A DNA stretch of 64,000 nucleotides from positions 124,001 to 188,000 of the forward strand of contig NZ_JAQQLE010000007.1 of assembly GCF_028548475.1 (NCBI RefSeq), read 5' to 3'. This DNA is from Vogesella margarita (GTDB lineage: Bacteria > Pseudomonadota > Gammaproteobacteria > Burkholderiales > Chromobacteriaceae). Under the pieces are notes generated by a model. It worked only from the letters and a program-made list of their open reading frames with translations, was not told the DNA's origin and searched no databases. Below are positions 19,229 to 27,419 of this stretch, one piece after another. Made by a program: the position numbers and the translations under genes. Position 1 is the stretch's first letter. Every line of letters begins with the position of its first letter.

Positions 19229-20584
19229 ATGCTTTTCAGCCAACACCAAAACGACGTCATCAGCGTCACCTCGCTCAACCGCATGGCGCGGGATCTGCTT
19301 GAAAGCGGCCTGCCACCGATGTGGATTGCCGGCGAAATTTCCAACCTGACCCTGGCCGCATCCGGCCACGCCTACTTCTCGCTGAAGGACGAACGCGCGC
19401 AAATCCGCTGCGTGATGTTCCGTAACCGTCTGAGCGGGCTGGGATTCCGCCTGCAGGAAGGTATGCAGGTCGAGCTGCGCGGTACGGTGTCGCTGTACGA
19501 GGCACGCGGCGACTACCAGATCAACGTCGACACCATGCGCTCGGCCGGTCTGGGTCGCCTGTACGAGGCCTTCGAGCAGCTGAAGGCGAAACTGGCGGCG
19601 GAAGGATTGTTCGACAATCGCCACAAGAAAACGCTGCCCGCCCACCCCGCCGCCATCGGCATCGTCACTTCGCCGGCCGCCGCCGCGCTGCGCGACGTGG
19701 TCACCACCCTGCGCCGGCGCATGCCCAGCATCCCGCTGATCCTGTACCCGACACCGGTACAGGGCGACACCGCCGCGGCACAGATCGCCGCCGCCATCGA
19801 TGCGGCCAACCTGCGCCAGGAAGTCGAGCTGCTGATCGTCTGCCGCGGCGGCGGCAGCATTGAGGACCTGTGGGCGTTCAACGAGGAAGTGGTCGCCCGC
19901 GCCATCGCCCGCTCCGCACTGCCGGTGATCAGCGGCGTCGGCCACGAGACCGACACCACCATCGCCGACTTCGTCGCCGACCACCGCGCGCCGACCCCGA
20001 CCGCCGCCGCCGAGCTGGCCTCGCCCAGCCGCGAGGCGCTGCAGCAAGGTGTCGACTACGCGCAGCGCCGGCTGGAACGCGCGCTGGGGCGGCTGCTGAC
20101 CGACAAGTCGCAACAGCTGGATTTCCTCGGCCGCCGACTGCAGCATCCCGGCGAGCGGCTACAGCGCCAGCGCCAGCTGTTGCAGGCGCAGCAACAACGT
20201 CTGGCCCGTGCCGGCAGCCAGCTGCTGCAGGCACGGCAGCGGCAGCTGGAGCAGTGCCAGCACCGGCTGCAGCGCACCCGCCCCGACCTCGCCCGCTGGC
20301 AGCAGGTGCTGGCGCGACGCGGCGACCAGCTGCGACAGCTGATACACCAGCACTGGCAGCAGCGGCAACTGGTGCTGGCGCGGCATCAGGCAACACTGGC
20401 CGCAATCAATCCGGAGGCGGTGCTGCAGCGCGGCTACGCCATCGTGCAGCAACAGGACGGCACCGTGGTGCGCTCCGCGGCGCAACTGCGCGCCGGCGAG
20501 CTGCTGCACATCCGGCTGGCCGAAGGCGAAACCACGGCCGTGGTCGGCCAGCAGCAGGGCCGGCAAAGCGAGCTACCGTTCTGA
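19229..20584 (+). CDS. xseA: Exodeoxyribonuclease VII large subunit
   Basis: Catalytic subunit of a single-strand exonuclease that works with XseB (not in this window). About 451 residues: N-terminal OB fold (ISVTSLNRMARDLLESGLPP), nuclease core (IGIVTSPAAAALRDVVTTL and CRGGGSIEDLWAFNEE), then a glutamine/arginine-rich coiled coil (about 275-395) that binds small subunits. The start is uncertain: ATG 19229 is used, but GTG 19211 or TTG 19220 are in frame and none has a clear ribosome-binding site. Confidence 0.92.
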   Translation: MLFSQHQNDVISVTSLNRMARDLLESGLPPMWIAGEISNLTLAASGHAYFSLKDERAQIRCVMFRNRLSGLGFRLQEGMQVELRGTVSLYEARGDYQINVDTMRSAGLGRLYEAFEQLKAKLAAEGLFDNRHKKTLPAHPAAIGIVTSPAAAALRDVVTTLRRRMPSIPLILYPTPVQGDTAAAQIAAAIDAANLRQEVELLIVCRGGGSIEDLWAFNEEVVARAIARSALPVISGVGHETDTTIADFVADHRAPTPTAAAELASPSREALQQGVDYAQRRLERALGRLLTDKSQQLDFLGRRLQHPGERLQRQRQLLQAQQQRLARAGSQLLQARQRQLEQCQHRLQRTRPDLARWQQVLARRGDQLRQLIHQHWQQRQLVLARHQATLAAINPEAVLQRGYAIVQQQDGTVVRSAAQLRAGELLHIRLAEGETTAVVGQQQGRQSELPF

Positions 20585-20678
20585 GAATAGGCATTCCGGA
20601 ACGGGCTGGCGGATGGCTTGACTGCGGGCGCCGTTGCCGCGACGATAGCCTGATTCAAACAGCCGTTTCACCGTCGCC

Positions 20679-21149
20679 ATGAACCATCGTCTCGCCAAGT
20701 TCGTCCTCAATCTGTGGCCACCCTTCCTCGGCGCCGGGGTCAGGGTGCGCCGCATCAGCCCGGACTGGAAGGAAGTCGACGTCCAGCTGCGGCTGGGGCT
20801 GACCAACCGCAACTATGTCGGCGTCCACTTCGGCGGCAGCCTGTACTCGATGACCGACCCGTTCTACATGCTGATGCTGCTGAAAAACCTCGGCAAGGAC
20901 TACATCGTGTGGGACAAGGCCGGCAGCATCGACTATCTCAAACCCGGCCGTGGCGTGGTCTGCGCCCGCTTCCGCCTCGACGACGAGCTGCTGCAGCGCG
21001 TGCGCGACGCCACCGCCAGCGGCGACAAGCATCTGCCTGCGCTGAGCGTCAGCATCTACGACGCCGAGGGGGCTGAAGTGGCGCGCATCAGCAAGACCCT
21101 GTACATCCGCCGCAAGCCGCCGCGCAGTAGTCGCCAGGCTACAGCCTGA
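20679..21149 (+). CDS. DUF4442 domain-containing protein (hotdog-fold, thioesterase-like)
   Basis: A 156-residue protein with NYVGVHFGGSLYSMTDPFYM and DYIVWDKAGSIDYLKPG, the conserved blocks of DUF4442, a hotdog-fold family related to acyl-CoA thioesterases. No substrate can be assigned. It lies alone between xseA and gpmI, with a short hairpin after it. The C-terminal tail is basic and probably disordered. Confidence 0.8.
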   Translation: MNHRLAKFVLNLWPPFLGAGVRVRRISPDWKEVDVQLRLGLTNRNYVGVHFGGSLYSMTDPFYMLMLLKNLGKDYIVWDKAGSIDYLKPGRGVVCARFRLDDELLQRVRDATASGDKHLPALSVSIYDAEGAEVARISKTLYIRRKPPRSSRQATA

Positions 21150-21193
21150 GGCACTGACAGCCAGCGTCCGATGCTTTACTATCTTGATTCCTC

Positions 21194-21226
21194 GCCGTGG
21201 CCGCCTGCTGCCACGGCCTCGGGTTT
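21194..21226 (+). terminator. Possible weak terminator after the DUF4442 gene
   Basis: An 8-bp perfect stem (GCCGTGGC / GCCACGGC) with an 8-base loop, followed after a few bases by TTTT. The T-tract is offset, so termination is uncertain. Confidence 0.4.
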
Positions 21227-21257
21227 TCCTGCACTCACCACAAGATAATTGGACATC

Positions 21258-22784
21258 ATGGCTACTGTTACGCCGGTTTTGCTTCTCATCCTTGACGGTT
21301 TCGGTCACCGCCTCGAAGGCGACGATAATGCCATTCTGGCGGCAAACACCCCGAACTGGGACGCGCTGAAAGCGCGCTACCCCTACAGTACGCTGGACGC
21401 CTCCGAGCACAATGTCGGCCTGCCCTCCGGCCAGTTCGGCAACTCCGAGGTCGGCCACCTCAATATCGGCGCCGGCCGCATCGTGCAGCAGGACATCAGC
21501 CGCATCGACTGCGACGTCGAGGCCGGCACGCTGGCCGCCAACCCGGTACTGGCGCAGGCGATCGCGACCGCCAAGCAGCAGGGCAGCACCCTGCACCTGA
21601 TGGGTCTGCTGTCCGACGGCGGCGTGCACAGCCATGAAAACCACATCCACGCGCTGATCGAAGGCGCGCAGGCGGCCGGCGTTGGCCGCATCGCCCTGCA
21701 CGCCTTCCTCGACGGCCGCGACACGCCGCCGCGCAGCGCCGAGACCTACCTCAGGCGCCTCGACGCGGTGCTGGCACGCTGCCCGAACGCACGCGTCGCC
21801 ACCGTCTGCGGCCGCTACTGGGCAATGGACCGCGACAAGCGCTGGGAGCGCATGGCAGCACCGTACCAGGCACTGGTGGAAGGCGAAGCCGAATACCACG
21901 CCGCCAGCAGCCTTGACGCGCTGGCCGCCGCCTACGCCCGCGACGAGAACGACGAATTCGTCAAGGCCACCATCATCGGCGAGCCGCTGAAAATGCAGGA
22001 CGGCGACGTGGTGGTGTTCATGAACTTCCGCGCCGACCGTGCGCGCCAGCTGACCTCCGCGCTGACCGATCCGGCCTTCGACGGCTTCAGCGCCCGCCAG
22101 CCGAAGTTCGCGCTGTTCACCAGCCTGACCTCCTACGGCGAGGCCTACAGCCACCCGGTCGCCTATGCACCGCAGAAGATCCGCAACGGCCTAGGCGAAT
22201 ACCTGTCCTCGCTCGGCCTGAAACAGCTGCGCATCGCCGAAACCGAGAAATACCCGCACGTCACCTACTTCTTCAACGGTGGCGAGGAACAGGTCTACCC
22301 CGGCGAGGACCGCATCCTGGTGCCGTCGCCGAAAGTGGCCACCTACGACCTGCAGCCGGAAATGAGCGCGCCGGAGGTGACTGACAAGATCGTCGAGGCC
22401 ATCAACAGCCGCCAGTACGCGGCCATCATCTGCAACTACGCCAACTGCGACATGGTCGGCCACACCGGCATCTTCGACGCCGCGGTCAAGGCGGTGGAGA
22501 CGCTGGACACCTGCATCAAGCGCTGTGTCGACGCGATGCAGGCCATCGGCGGCGAAGTGCTGATCTCCGCCGATCACGGCAACTGCGAGCAGATGAACGA
22601 CGAAGTCCACCAGCAGGCGCACACCCAGCACACGCTGGAAAAGGTGCCGCTGCTGTACGTTGGCCGCAACGCCACGCTGCAGGATGGCGGCGCGCTGCGT
22701 GACCTCGCCCCGACCCTGCTGGCGATGATGGGGCTGCCGCAACCGGCCGAGATGACCGGCCACTCGCTGATCGAGTTCCAGTGA
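21258..22784 (+). CDS. gpmI: 2,3-bisphosphoglycerate-independent phosphoglycerate mutase
   Basis: Manganese-dependent glycolytic mutase (3-PGA to 2-PGA). It has 508 residues, the usual length, with the metal site LLLILDGFGHR, the phosphoserine motif SGQFGNSEVGHLNIGAGR, and the second metal site SADHGNCEQM. ATG 21258 gives the normal N-terminus; a TTG nine bases upstream is in frame but unnecessary. It overlaps envC by 4 bases, a conserved gpmI-envC-ctpA order in proteobacteria. Confidence 0.97.
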   Translation: MATVTPVLLLILDGFGHRLEGDDNAILAANTPNWDALKARYPYSTLDASEHNVGLPSGQFGNSEVGHLNIGAGRIVQQDISRIDCDVEAGTLAANPVLAQAIATAKQQGSTLHLMGLLSDGGVHSHENHIHALIEGAQAAGVGRIALHAFLDGRDTPPRSAETYLRRLDAVLARCPNARVATVCGRYWAMDRDKRWERMAAPYQALVEGEAEYHAASSLDALAAAYARDENDEFVKATIIGEPLKMQDGDVVVFMNFRADRARQLTSALTDPAFDGFSARQPKFALFTSLTSYGEAYSHPVAYAPQKIRNGLGEYLSSLGLKQLRIAETEKYPHVTYFFNGGEEQVYPGEDRILVPSPKVATYDLQPEMSAPEVTDKIVEAINSRQYAAIICNYANCDMVGHTGIFDAAVKAVETLDTCIKRCVDAMQAIGGEVLISADHGNCEQMNDEVHQQAHTQHTLEKVPLLYVGRNATLQDGGALRDLAPTLLAMMGLPQPAEMTGHSLIEFQ

Positions 22785-24079
22785 AAGCACGCCTGACGCT
22801 CAGCCTGCTCGCCGCGCTGTACGGCGTGGCGCAGGCCGCCCCGCCGGCGGCCGCGCCACAGCAGAACCTCAACAGCGTGCGCAAGGAAATCAGCACCCTG
22901 CAACAGGACATCGCGCGCAAGGAGGCCGAGCGGCAGCAGACCGCCGGCGAAATCGCCAAGTCCGAGCAGGCGCTGCAGGCTACGCATCAGGTACTGAACG
23001 AGCTGGAAAAGAAACAGGATGCCAGCAGCAGCCAGCTGGACAATCTGCAGGCCGAGCTGCAAACCATCCGCATCAAGGTGGCCGAGACGCGGCAGCGCGT
23101 CGGCCGCCTGCTGGCAGCCGAGTACAAGCGCGGCCAGCAGGACGCGATGGCCATCATGTTCAACACCCAGGACCCGAACCAGAGCGCGCGCGACCTCACC
23201 TACTACACCCACATCCACCGCGCGCAGCAAAGCCTGATCCAGACGCTGCGCGAGCAGGAAATCCAGTTGCAGGCGATGAGCGAGCGCATCGAGGACGAAC
23301 TGGTGCGCCTGGGACGGCTGTCCAGCGCCAAGGTGCAGGAAAAGCGCCAGTTGCAGCAGGCGCGCAACCAGCACAGCCAGCAGGTCAGCCAGCTGGACAG
23401 CTCCATCCGCAACCAGCAGCAGAAACTGCAGCAGCTGAAGGAAGACGAACGCGAGCTGAGCACACTGATCGCCCGCATCAACGCCGACATCCGCCGCCGC
23501 CAGCTTGCCGCCGCCGCCAAGGCCGAACAGGCGAAAAAGGCGCGCGAACAGGCGACAAGGTTGGCCGTAGAGAAACGTCGCCAGCAGGTCGCCGAGGCGA
23601 AGAAACAGGGCAAGCCGCTGCCGGCAGAACCGAAAGCCCCGGCCAGGGTCGAATCGGTGGATGAGGTGGCCGATGCCAGCCTGTCCGGCAATGCCTTCAA
23701 GAGCCTGCAGGGCCGGCTGAAACTGCCGGTCGCCGGCGAGATCGGCGGTCGCTTCGGCGCGCGCCGCGGCGAAGGCGCCAGCTGGAAGGGCATGTTCATC
23801 AAGGTCGCGCCCGGCAGCCCGGTACGCGTGGTCGCCGACGGTACCGTGGTCTATGCCGACTGGCTACGCGGCTTCGGTAATGCGATGATTGTCGAACACG
23901 GCGGCAACTACATGACGGTCTACACCGGTTTTGCCACCATGGTGCGCGGCAACGGCGCCACGGTCCGCGGCGGCGACGTACTTGGCGCCAGCGGCAGCCT
24001 GGAAAGTGGCGAAACCGGGCTTTACTTCGAGCTGCGCTATATGGGCCGGCCGATCAATCCACAGTCCTGGGCACGATAG
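22781..24079 (+). CDS. envC: Murein hydrolase activator EnvC
   Basis: Periplasmic activator of cell-division amidases. It has 432 residues: signal peptide (to about QAAPPA), a long coiled coil rich in Gln, Lys and Glu (about 25-250), a basic linker, and a C-terminal LytM/M23 fold (about 310-430). The peptidase metal ligands appear to be missing: the expected His/Asp block reads GASWKGMFIK and the HxH block reads YTGF. It should therefore activate amidases rather than cut peptidoglycan. It starts at a GTG overlapping the gpmI stop. Confidence 0.92.
   Translation: MKARLTLSLLAALYGVAQAAPPAAAPQQNLNSVRKEISTLQQDIARKEAERQQTAGEIAKSEQALQATHQVLNELEKKQDASSSQLDNLQAELQTIRIKVAETRQRVGRLLAAEYKRGQQDAMAIMFNTQDPNQSARDLTYYTHIHRAQQSLIQTLREQEIQLQAMSERIEDELVRLGRLSSAKVQEKRQLQQARNQHSQQVSQLDSSIRNQQQKLQQLKEDERELSTLIARINADIRRRQLAAAAKAEQAKKAREQATRLAVEKRRQQVAEAKKQGKPLPAEPKAPARVESVDEVADASLSGNAFKSLQGRLKLPVAGEIGGRFGARRGEGASWKGMFIKVAPGSPVRVVADGTVVYADWLRGFGNAMIVEHGGNYMTVYTGFATMVRGNGATVRGGDVLGASGSLESGETGLYFELRYMGRPINPQSWAR
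23566..23577 (-). repeat. Uptake-sequence-like 12-mer in envC
   Basis: CAAGGTTGGCCG, lacking the last base of the 13-mer (T instead of C follows). Confidence 0.6.
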
Positions 24080-24102
24080 CCCGTACGAACGGAACACACA
24101 CC

Positions 24103-25512
24103 ATGAGCTCTCCCCGCTTACGCAAACTTGCCTTGCTGACCACCGGTGCCCTGGTGGGCGGTGCGCTCACCATCAGCATCCAGGCCTTCGCCGACAAGAA
24201 TAACGGCATCCTGCCGCTGAACGAGCTGCGCACCTTTGCCGAGGTATTCGGCCGCATCAAGCAGGACTATGTCGAGCCGGTCGAAGACAAGAAGCTGATC
24301 AACGAGGCGATCAAGGGCATGCTGTCCGGCCTTGACCCGCACTCCGACTACTACGATCCGGAAGAATTCAAGGAATTCCGCGAGGGCACCCAGGGCGAGT
24401 TTGGCGGCCTCGGCATCGAGATCGGCACCGAGGACGGCCTGGTCAAGGTGGTGGCGCCGATCGAGGACACCCCGGCACAGAAGGCCGGCATCAAGAGTGG
24501 CGACCTGATCGTCAAGATCGACGACACCCCGGTGCGCGGCCTGTCGATCAATGACGCGGTGAAAAAGATGCGCGGCGCGCCGGGCAGCAAGGTGACGCTG
24601 ACCATCGCACGCAAGACCGAATCCAAGCCGCTGGTCTTCACCCTCACCCGCGCGGTGATCAAGACCAAGAGCGTGAAGTCGCGCCTGCTGGAGCCGGGCT
24701 TCGGCTACGTCCGTGTCGCCCAGTTCCAGGAACACACCGTCGAGAACTTCGCGCAGGCCCTGACCCAGCTGTACAAGGACAACAAGGCGCCGCTGCAGGG
24801 CATGGTGCTGGACCTGCGTGACGATCCGGGCGGTGTGCTGCACGGTGCCGTCGGCGTATCCGCCGCCTTCCTGCCGCAGGATGCGCTGGTGGTGTACACC
24901 GAGGGCCGCGCCAGCGACTCCAAGATGCGCCTGTACGCCAACCCGCGCGACTACCAGCGTGGCAAGGCGACCAGCGAATACGCCAAGGTGCCGCCGGCGA
25001 TCAAGAACGTGCCGCTGGTGGTGCTGGTCAACGCCGGCTCCGCCTCGGCCTCGGAAATCGTCGCCGGTGCGCTGCAGGATCACAAGCGGGCGCTGATCGT
25101 CGGCACCCAGACCTTCGGCAAGGGCTCGGTACAGTCGGTACTGCCGCTGGCCAATAACGGCGGCATCAAGATGACCACCGCGCGCTACTTCACCCCTAAC
25201 GGCCGCTCGATCCAGGCCAAGGGCATCGTGCCGGACATCGTGGTCGAAGAAGGCAACGAGGCGCTGGCCTCGCTGCGCGTGCGCGAAGCCGATCTGGAAC
25301 GCCACCTGCAGAACCCGAACGATCCGGCCGAAAGCGCCAAACCAGCGGCCAAGCCGGTCGCCAAGCCGGCCGGCAACGGTGACAAGCCGAAGAACGGCGA
25401 CAGCAACGGCAATGGTAACGGCAATGGCGACACCGCCAGCGACGTGCAGCTGAACCAGGCGCTGAACATCCTCAAGGTACAGCAGATCATGCTGAAGAAG
25501 ACCCCGTCCTGA
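24103..25512 (+). CDS. ctpA: Carboxy-terminal processing protease (S41 family)
   Basis: Periplasmic serine protease that trims envelope proteins. The 469-residue protein has an N-terminal signal or anchor (LALLTTGALVGGALTISIQA), a PDZ domain (about 95-175, GLGIEIGTEDGLVKVVAPI) and the S41 core with catalytic Ser in NAGSASASEIVAGAL and Lys in TFGKGSVQSVLPL. The C-terminus has a low-complexity Pro/Lys/Ala then Asn/Gly tract (about 405-445) before a final conserved helix. It sits 23 bases after envC. Confidence 0.94.
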   Translation: MSSPRLRKLALLTTGALVGGALTISIQAFADKNNGILPLNELRTFAEVFGRIKQDYVEPVEDKKLINEAIKGMLSGLDPHSDYYDPEEFKEFREGTQGEFGGLGIEIGTEDGLVKVVAPIEDTPAQKAGIKSGDLIVKIDDTPVRGLSINDAVKKMRGAPGSKVTLTIARKTESKPLVFTLTRAVIKTKSVKSRLLEPGFGYVRVAQFQEHTVENFAQALTQLYKDNKAPLQGMVLDLRDDPGGVLHGAVGVSAAFLPQDALVVYTEGRASDSKMRLYANPRDYQRGKATSEYAKVPPAIKNVPLVVLVNAGSASASEIVAGALQDHKRALIVGTQTFGKGSVQSVLPLANNGGIKMTTARYFTPNGRSIQAKGIVPDIVVEEGNEALASLRVREADLERHLQNPNDPAESAKPAAKPVAKPAGNGDKPKNGDSNGNGNGNGDTASDVQLNQALNILKVQQIMLKKTPS

Positions 25513-25533
25513 GTCTGTCAGCGTGTCGGCGAT

Positions 25534-25564
25534 GGCCGGGTGCCGCAAGGTGCCCGGCCTTTTT
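25534..25564 (+). terminator. Intrinsic terminator after ctpA
   Basis: An 11-bp stem starting GGCCGGG and ending CCCGGCC (two G-T wobbles), GCAA tetraloop, then five Ts. Confidence 0.8.
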
Positions 25565-25587
25565 CATGGCCGTGCCGGATGCGCGTT

Positions 25588-25600
25588 GCGGCCAACCCTG
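25588..25600 (+). repeat. Near copy of the dispersed 13-mer
   Basis: GCGGCCAACCCTG, one mismatch, in the ctpA-argA gap. Confidence 0.5.
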
Positions 25601-25699
25601 GCCGGCCAGCCGCCGGCGCTGGCGGCGGCGGCACTGTCTATAAAGTCATCATTCCTGCTAATCTTGCGTTTTTGTGGCTGTCTACCTGTGGGGCCCATC

Positions 25700-27007
25700 A
25701 TGCTGCACCCTGATTTTGTGCTCGCCTTTCGCGAGGCGGCGCCTTACATCAACGCCTTTCGTGGCAAAACCTTTGTCGTCGCCGTCAATGGCGAGAGCCT
25801 GGCACGCGGCAACCTGTACGGTCTGGCGCAGGACCTGAACCTGCTGGTCAGCCTCGGCGTGCGCATCGTGCTGGTGCACGGCGCGCGGCCGCAGATCGAC
25901 GAACAGCTGCGCCTGCGCGGCATCGAGCGCCACTTCCACCAGGGTCGCCGCGTAACCGACGGCCCGACGCTGGAGGCGGTGAAGTCCGCGGTCGGCGGCC
26001 TGCGCCACGACCTGGAAGCCTTCCTGTCGATGGGGATGCCCAATTCGCCGATGCACGGCGCCCACCTGCGCGTCGCCGGCGGCAACTTCGTCACCGCGCA
26101 GCCATTGGGCGTGATCGACGGCGTCGACATGCAGTACAGCGGCCGCGTGCGCAAGATCGACACCGAGGCCATCAACGAGCGTCTCAATCGCGGCGAGCTG
26201 GTGCTCAGCTCGCTGATCGGCTACTCGCCGACCGGCGAGGCCTTCAACATGACCATGGAAGAAGTGGCCTGCCAGACCGCCATCGAGCTGAAGGCGGAGA
26301 AACTGATCTTCCTGGTGCAGGGCCACGGCCTGGTCGATGCCGACGGCGTGCTGCACAACGCCATCTCCGCCGACCAAGCGGAGGCGATCTACCAGCGCGG
26401 CATCGACAGCGAGGAATGCCGCCTCAGCCTGCCCTACGCCATCCGCGCCACCCGCGAGGGCGTGGTGCGCTCGCACCTGGTCAGCCACGACGACGACGGC
26501 GCGCTGCTGGTGGAGCTGTTCACCGACTTTGGCACCGGCACCATGATCGCGCGCGATTCGCTGGTGAAGATCCGCGAGGCCAGCATCGAGGACGTCGGCG
26601 ACATCCTGGCGCTGATCCGCCCACTGCAGGAACAGGGCATCCTGATCAAGCGCAGCCGCGAACACCTGGAAATGCAGATCCGCAACTACTCGGTGCTGGA
26701 ACACGACGACCGCATCGCCGCCTGCGTCGCGATGCTGCCGTTCCCGGAGGACGGCATGGCCGAGCTGGCCTGCCTCGCGGTCAGCGCCGACCGACGCAAC
26801 AGCGGCTTCGGCGACCTGCTGGTACAGCACGTGGAGCAACGCGCGCGGCTGTACGGCTACAAGGCGCTGTTCATCCTCACCACCCAGACCGCGCACTGGT
26901 TCGCCGAGCGCGGCTTCGTTGCGGCCAACATCGAACAGCTGCCGCAGTCACGCCGCGAGCTGTACAACCACAACCGCCGTTCCAAGGTGCTGATCAAGGC
27001 CTTGTAA
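25700..27007 (+). CDS. argA: Amino-acid N-acetyltransferase (N-acetylglutamate synthase)
   Basis: First step of arginine synthesis. Of 435 residues, the N-terminal amino-acid-kinase-like domain (about 1-285, VRIVLVHGARPQIDEQLRLRG) binds arginine for feedback inhibition, and the C-terminal GNAT domain (about 295-430, LACLAVSADRRNSGFGDLL) is catalytic. This is the two-domain ArgA rather than the short ArgA-S form. The frame extends upstream, but ATG 25700 begins the conserved MLHPDFVLAFREAAPYINAF. Confidence 0.94.
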   Translation: MLHPDFVLAFREAAPYINAFRGKTFVVAVNGESLARGNLYGLAQDLNLLVSLGVRIVLVHGARPQIDEQLRLRGIERHFHQGRRVTDGPTLEAVKSAVGGLRHDLEAFLSMGMPNSPMHGAHLRVAGGNFVTAQPLGVIDGVDMQYSGRVRKIDTEAINERLNRGELVLSSLIGYSPTGEAFNMTMEEVACQTAIELKAEKLIFLVQGHGLVDADGVLHNAISADQAEAIYQRGIDSEECRLSLPYAIRATREGVVRSHLVSHDDDGALLVELFTDFGTGTMIARDSLVKIREASIEDVGDILALIRPLQEQGILIKRSREHLEMQIRNYSVLEHDDRIAACVAMLPFPEDGMAELACLAVSADRRNSGFGDLLVQHVEQRARLYGYKALFILTTQTAHWFAERGFVAANIEQLPQSRRELYNHNRRSKVLIKAL

Positions 27008-27095
27008 ACGGCGGTGGTGGCACAAAGGTTGGTGACCTGTCATCTCTGTGACACAATTAGTCTCTATCGTTTCGACACTTCTCAAGGAATTCACC

Positions 27096-27365
27096 ATGGC
27101 ACAAATGGTCAACTGCGTTAAGCTCGGTCGCGAAGCAGAAGGCATGGACTTCCCGCCGCTGCCCGGCGCACTGGGTCAGCGCATTCTGGAAAACGTCTCC
27201 AAGGAGGCGTGGCAGGGCTGGCTGAAGTACCAGACCATGCTGATCAACGAAAACCGCCTCAGCCTGGCCGACGCCCGCGCCCGCCAGTATCTGGCCGCGC
27301 AGCTGGAAGCCTACTTCTTCGGCCAGGGGGCCGACCAGGTCGCCGGCTTCACGCCGCAGCAGTAA
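27096..27365 (+). CDS. yggX: Probable Fe(2+)-trafficking protein
   Basis: An 89-residue YggX-family protein, implicated in iron handling and protection of Fe-S clusters from oxidation. It begins [21 protein letters not shown] with the conserved Cys7 and contains [22 protein letters not shown] good Shine-Dalgarno sequence (AAGGA) lies 7 bases before ATG 27096; the in-frame GTG at 27048 is not needed. An intrinsic terminator follows. Confidence 0.94.
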   Translation: MAQMVNCVKLGREAEGMDFPPLPGALGQRILENVSKEAWQGWLKYQTMLINENRLSLADARARQYLAAQLEAYFFGQGADQVAGFTPQQ

Positions 27366-27376
27366 GCAACGACCGC

Positions 27377-27401
27377 GCCCTCCCCGTGAGGGCTTTTTTT
27401 T
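27377..27401 (+). terminator. Intrinsic terminator after yggX
   Basis: GCCCTC stem, 5-base loop, GAGGGC, then eight Ts. Confidence 0.85.
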
Positions 27402-27419
27402 ACTCCCGCACCAGTACCA

